This document shows, piece by piece, positions 59,906 to 64,000 of a DNA stretch of 64,000 nucleotides. The notes below the pieces were generated by a model. It saw only the letters and a program-made list of their open reading frames with translations, was not told the origin of the DNA and did no database searches. The stretch comes from Psychromicrobium xiongbiense. GTDB lineage: Bacteria > Actinomycetota > Actinomycetes > Actinomycetales > Micrococcaceae. The DNA lies in NCBI RefSeq assembly GCF_030271165.1, contig NZ_JASSZH010000021.1, positions 1 to 64,000 of the forward strand, written 5' to 3'. The position numbers were made by a program, and so were the translations under genes. Position 1 is the first letter of the stretch; the number at the start of each line of letters is the position of its first letter.

Positions 59906-60439
59906 TTAGCTGTACCCCACGTCAGACTCGGCCCCCAGGGCCTCCAATTCGGCACTGACCACCGACCATGCCAAGGAGCTGGGGTAGCCCCTGCGTGCCA
60001 GCATTGAGGTCAGTCTCCGCATCAGATTATCCCGCATGGCCCGATCCCACGGGCCATGCGGGACCGTGCGCAATTTTCTGCGGACGAGTTCCCGGGCCGA
60101 AGCTCGTTCCTGATTGTCGCTGCGCTGAGCCAGTGCCTGCTCGATCAGATCCGCCGAGATGCCTTTCTCCACCAGTTCGCGCCTGAGCACACCCCGGGCC
60201 AGTGAACGATGTTCGGCCCTGGAGCGCACCCAGAGAGCTGCAAACTCGGCATCATCGATCAGCCTGAGCTCTTCGAAGCGATCAAGAACCGTGCTGGCTA
60301 CCTCATCTGGCACCTCACGTTTGGCCAGCGCATCCGTCAGCTGCTTGCGGCTTCGCGGCGAGGCCGTCAACTGCCGCAGAACAATGCTCCTGGCCAGCGC
60401 CTCTGGATCGACTGGGGCCGCTGGAGTCTCAGAGGTCAT
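59906..60439 (-). CDS. recX: Regulatory protein RecX
   Basis: 177 residues of RecX-type helical repeats ([49 protein letters not shown]). RecX binds RecA filaments and inhibits extension. Its start overlaps the recA 3' end by 11 nt, so it is expressed with recA under SOS control. Confidence 0.93.
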   Translation of the reverse strand: MTSETPAAPVDPEALARSIVLRQLTASPRSRKQLTDALAKREVPDEVASTVLDRFEELRLIDDAEFAALWVRSRAEHRSLARGVLRRELVEKGISADLIEQALAQRSDNQERASARELVRRKLRTVPHGPWDRAMRDNLMRRLTSMLARRGYPSSLAWSVVSAELEALGAESDVGYS

Positions 60440-61481
60440 CTACAGCGCGCAGTTGCGGCGACTTGGCGTCTCCTTCAGCGGCTTTGACCCCCACGCCCAA
60501 CTTCTCCTTGATCAGGCGCTCAAGCTCTTCCGCCAACTCCGGGTTATCCCGTAGGAAGCGCCTCGAGTTCTCCATCCCCTGGCCCAGCTGATCGCCATCG
60601 TAGGTAAACCAGGAACCGGACTTCTTGATGATGCCGTGCTCCACGCCCATATCGATGATCCCGCCTTCGCGAGAAATGCCCTGGCCATAGATGATGTCAA
60701 ATTCCGCAACCTTGAAGGGCGGAGCCATCTTGTTCTTGACGATCTTTGCCTTGGTACGGTTACCGACCGAATCGGCGCCCTCTTTGAGGGTCTGGATCCG
60801 ACGAACGTCAATGCGCACCGAGGCGTAGAACTTGAGAGCCTTACCACCGGTCGTAGTCTCGGGGCTGCCGAAGAACACGCCGATCTTCTCGCGCAGTTGG
60901 TTGATGAAGATGGCCGTGGTCTTGGTCTGGCTCAGGCGACCGGTGATTTTACGCAGCGCCTGGCTCATCAGGCGAGCCTGAAGGCCTACGTGACTGTCTC
61001 CCATCTCGCCTTCGATTTCCGCCCGGGGCACCAGGGCAGCAACGGAGTCGATCACCACGATGTCCAGCGACCCGGAGCCGACCAGCATGTCCATGATCTC
61101 CAGCGCCTGCTCACCGGTATCCGGTTGAGAGACCAGGAGCGCGTCGACATCCACGCCGAGCTTGGCTGCATAATCCGGATCCAGGGCGTGTTCGGCGTCA
61201 ATAAAGGCAGCGATGCCGCCATTGCGCTGAGCATTGGCTACCGCGTGCAAAGCCACGGTGGTCTTACCCGAGGACTCCGGCCCATAGATCTCCACGACCC
61301 GCCCACGGGGAAGTCCCCCGATACCCAGCGCAACATCCAACGCAATGGAGCCCGTTGGAATGGTCTCAATCGGAGCGCGGACCTCATCGCCCAGGCGCAT
61401 GATGGACCCTTTGCCAAACTGCTTGTCGATCTGGGCAAGTGCTGCTTCAAGCGCCTTTTCGCGATCCGGTGCGGCTGCCAT
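60429..61481 (-). CDS. recA: Recombinase RecA
   Basis: 350 residues. The ATPase P-loop GPESSGKTT is near residue 66, preceded by [11 protein letters not shown]. Drives homologous pairing and triggers LexA cleavage. It has an SOS box about 205 nt upstream (61687-61702). The C-terminal ~20 residues are acidic. It is translated with recX, which overlaps the end. Confidence 0.98.
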   Translation of the reverse strand: MAAAPDREKALEAALAQIDKQFGKGSIMRLGDEVRAPIETIPTGSIALDVALGIGGLPRGRVVEIYGPESSGKTTVALHAVANAQRNGGIAAFIDAEHALDPDYAAKLGVDVDALLVSQPDTGEQALEIMDMLVGSGSLDIVVIDSVAALVPRAEIEGEMGDSHVGLQARLMSQALRKITGRLSQTKTTAIFINQLREKIGVFFGSPETTTGGKALKFYASVRIDVRRIQTLKEGADSVGNRTKAKIVKNKMAPPFKVAEFDIIYGQGISREGGIIDMGVEHGIIKKSGSWFTYDGDQLGQGMENSRRFLRDNPELAEELERLIKEKLGVGVKAAEGDAKSPQLRAVDDL

Positions 61482-61672
61482 GATGACTCCTCTGTGTGTG
61501 CTGAAACTCGATCCACGATCTCGTAGCGTTCCGTGGCGTTGAGTGAGACGCTAGACCGTGGTGCCGACAGTTTTCTGTCCGGAACACTGTTCAGGCCTGG
61601 TTTGTGAGGAAAGACCCACCGCCCCCGGGATGTGCAGGAAGAGTCGGGCCTGTTCTCAACTTCTTGAGCTCA

Positions 61673-61702
61673 AGCCTACCGCCGAACCGAACAAATATTC
61701 GA
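61673..61702 (-). promoter_or_regulatory. recA promoter with SOS box
   Basis: On the minus strand TCGAATATTTGTTCGG (61687-61702) matches the SOS consensus with two changes. A -10 TAGGCT (61673-61678) follows within 8 nt, so the box covers the -35 spacer. The 5' leader of recA would be about 185 nt; 61482-61672 holds no gene. Confidence 0.8.
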
Positions 61703-61736
61703 ATGTTTTTCGGCGTGTTGGTGACCATGTTCCGCG

Positions 61737-61958
61737 TCATCGACGCGGTGGTACATCCCGCCCCAGCCGACGTGTCAAGGGAACATCCTGGAGCACGCAC
61801 ACGGCCTCCCAGACGAGCCGCGGTTCAACCCCGGTACTCAGCGCGTCCACGGCCGTCCGGCCACCCAGCGAACTCAGCACGGCATCCCGCGCCAGGGACC
61901 GCGAATACGCGGGCCCGAACTCATCATCCATCAACTTCCAGAAGTGGCTTATCCGCAT
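61737..61958 (-). CDS. DUF3046 protein
   Basis: 73 residues, MRISHFWKLMDDEFGPAYSR onwards. The family signature FWKLMDDEFG..YSRSLARD..LSSLGGRT and VWEAVC is clear. DUF3046 proteins are found only in actinobacteria, often next to recA; function unknown. It is divergent from the MarR gene with a ~65-bp gap. Confidence 0.9.
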   Translation of the reverse strand: MRISHFWKLMDDEFGPAYSRSLARDAVLSSLGGRTAVDALSTGVEPRLVWEAVCVLQDVPLTRRLGRDVPPRR

Positions 61959-62023
61959 CTGGAAATTGTGTCACTTCCCGACACCCCTGCAGTACCCTGG
62001 CAAGGCTCCCCTAAGCTAGTGCC

Positions 62024-62572
62024 ATGACAGCATCCACCGGTGATCGCCAGGACCCTGCCCGGAGCACAGGCGGGCCATCCGGGAACACCACGGACAGCCG
62101 CGACGTCGGCCGGATCGACTCAGCCTCCACGGAGGCCGCCCTGGAGTCTGCAGAAGCGGAAATCAGCACGCTGTGGCGACGGGCCCGCGCGCTCTCCTAC
62201 CATCTGGCGCGTGAGGTTCATTTCGATCTTGACCCGGCCGCTTACGGCCTGCTGGCGATGATCAACCGCACCGGGCCCTTGCGCCTGACCGATCTGGCGG
62301 CCAGCATCGGCGTGGGCAAGCCCTCAGTCAGCCGTCAGGTCAGCTTCCTGGAATCGATCGAGTTGGTGCGCAAGGTCAATGACCCGCTGGATGGCAGAGC
62401 GCAGCTCATCACGCTCACCGACGAAGGGCGGAGCCGCCTGGAGGCCGCTCTGGTGGCCCGCAAAGAGGCCTTGCACGCCCGTCTGGCCCAGTGGAGCCCT
62501 GCGGATATCAGCGAGTTCGCCAGACTATTGGCCAAATTCAATGGCCCCTACGACGCAGGCGCCGAGGCCTGA
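62024..62572 (+). CDS. MarR family transcriptional regulator
   Basis: 182 residues. The winged helix-turn-helix runs from ~75 to 145 (LRLTDLAASIGVGKPSVSRQVSFLESIELV; DGRAQLITLTDEG). A hydrophilic N-terminal ~45 residues precedes it. The target genes and ligand are unknown. A TAAGCT -10 ends about 6 nt before ATG 62024, so translation may be leaderless. Confidence 0.87.
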   Translation: MTASTGDRQDPARSTGGPSGNTTDSRDVGRIDSASTEAALESAEAEISTLWRRARALSYHLAREVHFDLDPAAYGLLAMINRTGPLRLTDLAASIGVGKPSVSRQVSFLESIELVRKVNDPLDGRAQLITLTDEGRSRLEAALVARKEALHARLAQWSPADISEFARLLAKFNGPYDAGAEA

Positions 62573-62625
62573 GCCTCGACGCCTGAACGATCGTCGATGG
62601 AGGGGTCAGCGGACCGACCTCTGAT

Positions 62626-63060
62626 TCAGTTGTAAGCGGGCGTGCCGAATTCAGCAGACAGTTCGTCATCCAGGCTACGGCCATACCGCGCCGCAAAATC
62701 CTGCGGCAAGGTGTCCGGAACCTTCATTCCTTCAGCCACGGCAAGCCGATCGCTCACCTCACGCAGCATGATGGACAGCGGCACATCCAGTGCGGTGCAG
62801 ATCGAGGAGAGCAGTTCTGAGGAGGCCTCTTTCTGACCACGCTCCACTTCGCTCAGATACCCCAACGACACCCTGGCGTTATGTGACACTTCACGCAGCG
62901 TCCGCCCCTGGCGTTGACGCAGGTCTCGCAGAACGTCACCGATTTCGTGGCGAAGCACCACCATTTTCTTGGGCGCTCCCGGTGCCACTTTCGCTTCATC
63001 CGCCAAACCCACATCCCGCCAGCGCACTACGCCGTTGACGGATACGGGTTGCTTCACCAT
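62626..63060 (-). CDS. clgR: ClgR-type Clp gene regulator (XRE family)
   Basis: 144 residues with one helix-turn-helix at ~40-95, [20 protein letters not shown], followed by [23 protein letters not shown], the hallmark of ClgR (Rv2745c). ClgR activates clp protease and envelope-stress genes. A ~30-residue N-terminal extension precedes the domain. ATG 63060 has AAGGAG 11 nt upstream, slightly far; ATG 62964 is another start. It follows cinA by 129 nt, in the conserved pgsA-cinA-clgR order. Confidence 0.9.
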   Translation of the reverse strand: MVKQPVSVNGVVRWRDVGLADEAKVAPGAPKKMVVLRHEIGDVLRDLRQRQGRTLREVSHNARVSLGYLSEVERGQKEASSELLSSICTALDVPLSIMLREVSDRLAVAEGMKVPDTLPQDFAARYGRSLDDELSAEFGTPAYN

Positions 63061-63141
63061 GAGTATCGCTTCTCCTTCTTATCCCCGAAAGGCACATGTT
63101 TTCTGACCCGCAACAACCACTTGAGCCGCCTTGGATAACCT

Positions 63142-63158
63142 GATCAACTATCGATCAA
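63142..63158. promoter_or_regulatory. Direct repeat in the clgR upstream region
   Basis: GATCAA occurs at 63142-63147 and 63153-63158, 11 bases apart, so the copies face the same side of the helix. On the minus strand they read TTGATC, one of which could be a -35 for clgR. It may be an operator; I did not find a clear ClgR-type box. Confidence 0.35.
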
Positions 63159-63189
63159 ATGGTTTTGTTCCCACCCGCGGGATGGGAAA

Positions 63190-63684
63190 TTACTGTGAGT
63201 CGTCCTTACAGCCTGCCACTACTTCATGGGCCAGCGCCAGTACATCCGTCACCGATTGACGTCGGATGTCGTCCCGGTCACCGGAATAGTGACGTTCCAC
63301 CACCCGCGTCTGTGAGTCCAACGCCACAGCGAGGAAAACAGTTCCCACGGGCTGGCCGTCGTGTGATTCCGGGCCGGCAGCCCCGGTGGTGGCCAGTCCG
63401 AGTCGACTTCCCAACCGGTGCGCCGCCCCCTGGGCCATCTGCGCGGCCACCTCACCATCCACCGACCCGACCCTCTCGAGCAAGGCGGTCGACACACCGA
63501 GCAGATCCGCTTTGACCTGATTCTGATAAGCGACGATGCCGCCCTGGAAGACGGCGGAGACCCCAGCGACAGAGACCAGGCTGGCGGCCACCGCACCACC
63601 GGTGAGTGACTCTGCGGTGGCGACCGTGAGATTCCTCCGGATCAGCTCCTGCACCAACTCCCGCGCGCACTCCGGGTTGCTCAC
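63190..63684 (-). CDS. cinA: CinA C-terminal domain protein (NMN amidohydrolase type)
   Basis: 164 residues with the motif TVATAESLTGG, and GGIVAYQNQVKADLLGV and TTGAAGP downstream. This stand-alone form corresponds to PncC, which deamidates nicotinamide mononucleotide. The start is GTG 63684, 2 nt after the pgsA stop. Confidence 0.92.
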   Translation of the reverse strand: MSNPECARELVQELIRRNLTVATAESLTGGAVAASLVSVAGVSAVFQGGIVAYQNQVKADLLGVSTALLERVGSVDGEVAAQMAQGAAHRLGSRLGLATTGAAGPESHDGQPVGTVFLAVALDSQTRVVERHYSGDRDDIRRQSVTDVLALAHEVVAGCKDDSQ

Positions 63685-63686
63685 GA

Positions 63687-64000
63687 CTACTGTGCCCTGC
63701 CGACTCTGCGCAGCCTGATCGCCTGCAGAATGTAGTCAACTCCGGTCACCACAGTGACCACGAGTGCGGCCAGCATCACTATGAACGCCACCCACCACAA
63801 CCAGGGCCATTGCGGCGTGACAGGCAGCAGGAACAGGAAGATCGCCGCAGTCTGCAATACGGTCTTCAACTTTCCGCCCCTGGATGCCGGGATCACACCG
63901 TAGCGGATCACCACAAAGCGCAGACCGGTGATGCCGAGCTCCCTGATCAGGATGACGCCGGTGATCCACCAGGAGAGCTCCCCCAGCCAGGAGAGCAGGA
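63687..64000 (-). CDS. pgsA: CDP-diacylglycerol--glycerol-3-phosphate 3-phosphatidyltransferase (5' end truncated by window edge)
   Basis: The last ~104 codons of a phosphatidylglycerophosphate synthase. The frame continues to the window edge. Visible are LRFVVIRYGVIPASRGGKLKT, the segment after the CDP-alcohol phosphotransferase site, then two membrane helices and a basic tail. The catalytic Asp-rich motif lies outside the window. Confidence 0.88.
   Translation of the reverse strand, partial: LLSWLGELSWWITGVILIRELGITGLRFVVIRYGVIPASRGGKLKTVLQTAAIFLFLLPVTPQWPWLWWVAFIVMLAALVVTVVTGVDYILQAIRLRRVGRAQ

Overview
The window is chromosomal DNA of a high-GC actinobacterium, most likely of the Micrococcaceae (Arthrobacter and relatives). 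The evidence is the gene content and order: argCJBDFR-argGH, pheST, infC-rpmI-rplT, a his block, lexA beside a LysM gene, miaB-miaA-dapF, recA-recX and pgsA-cinA-clgR. LppM, DUF3046, a ClgR-type regulator, a mycothiol-type isomerase fold, many GTG/TTG starts and SOS boxes of the TCGAAC-N4-GTTCGA type agree. I saw no IS element, prophage, CRISPR array or tRNA, so this is mostly core chromosome with a few lineage-specific insertions.

Layout. 1-480: promoter and leader of an rRNA operon that runs leftward out of the window. 0.5-4.8 kb: apt-helD-tyrS. 4.9-10.3 kb: a small secreted protein, an alkylation-repair island (mpg, ada-alkA, ogt), an M20 peptidase and a DinB-fold protein. 10.4-19.2 kb: arginine biosynthesis, with argC, argJ, argB, argD, argF and argR all joined by 4-nt overlaps, then argG-argH, under an ArgR-type operator at the argC promoter. 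19.2-28.3 kb: an unrecognised protein with a long structured leader, then an oxidoreductase, a 1332-residue Pls/PosA-type nonribosomal peptide synthetase whose adenylation pocket looks lysine-like, an M1-type peptidase, two small membrane proteins and an Sfp-type phosphopantetheinyl transferase. 28.3-41.6 kb: ppk2, pheST, LppM lipoprotein, an SOS-box-controlled radical SAM gene, NUDIX hydrolase, an MFS exporter, a CDF metal transporter, and the RNA methyltransferase / L20 / L35 / IF3 group. 41.8-48.2 kb: DUF1844, MFS, SseB, then hisA(priA), a 51-residue membrane protein, hisH, hisB and hisC. 48.2-54.6 kb: SOS core (LysM division-inhibitor type gene, lexA), dinG, hflX and an RsmC-like methyltransferase. 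54.6-64 kb: dapF, a 54-bp minisatellite, miaA, miaB, a secreted transglycosylase-like protein, recX, recA, DUF3046, MarR, clgR, cinA and a 5'-truncated pgsA.

Themes. DNA repair is concentrated here: three direct or excision alkylation-repair genes, LexA/RecA/RecX, DinG, and a radical SAM gene with a near-perfect SOS box. Intergenic transcription stops look like long GC-rich hairpins without U-tracts. Short in-frame tandem repeats of 15 bp occur in argH, argB and miaA, and a 7-copy 54-bp repeat lies between miaA and dapF. The most distinctive biosynthetic feature is the candidate lysine-polymer synthetase locus at 20.5-28.3 kb.
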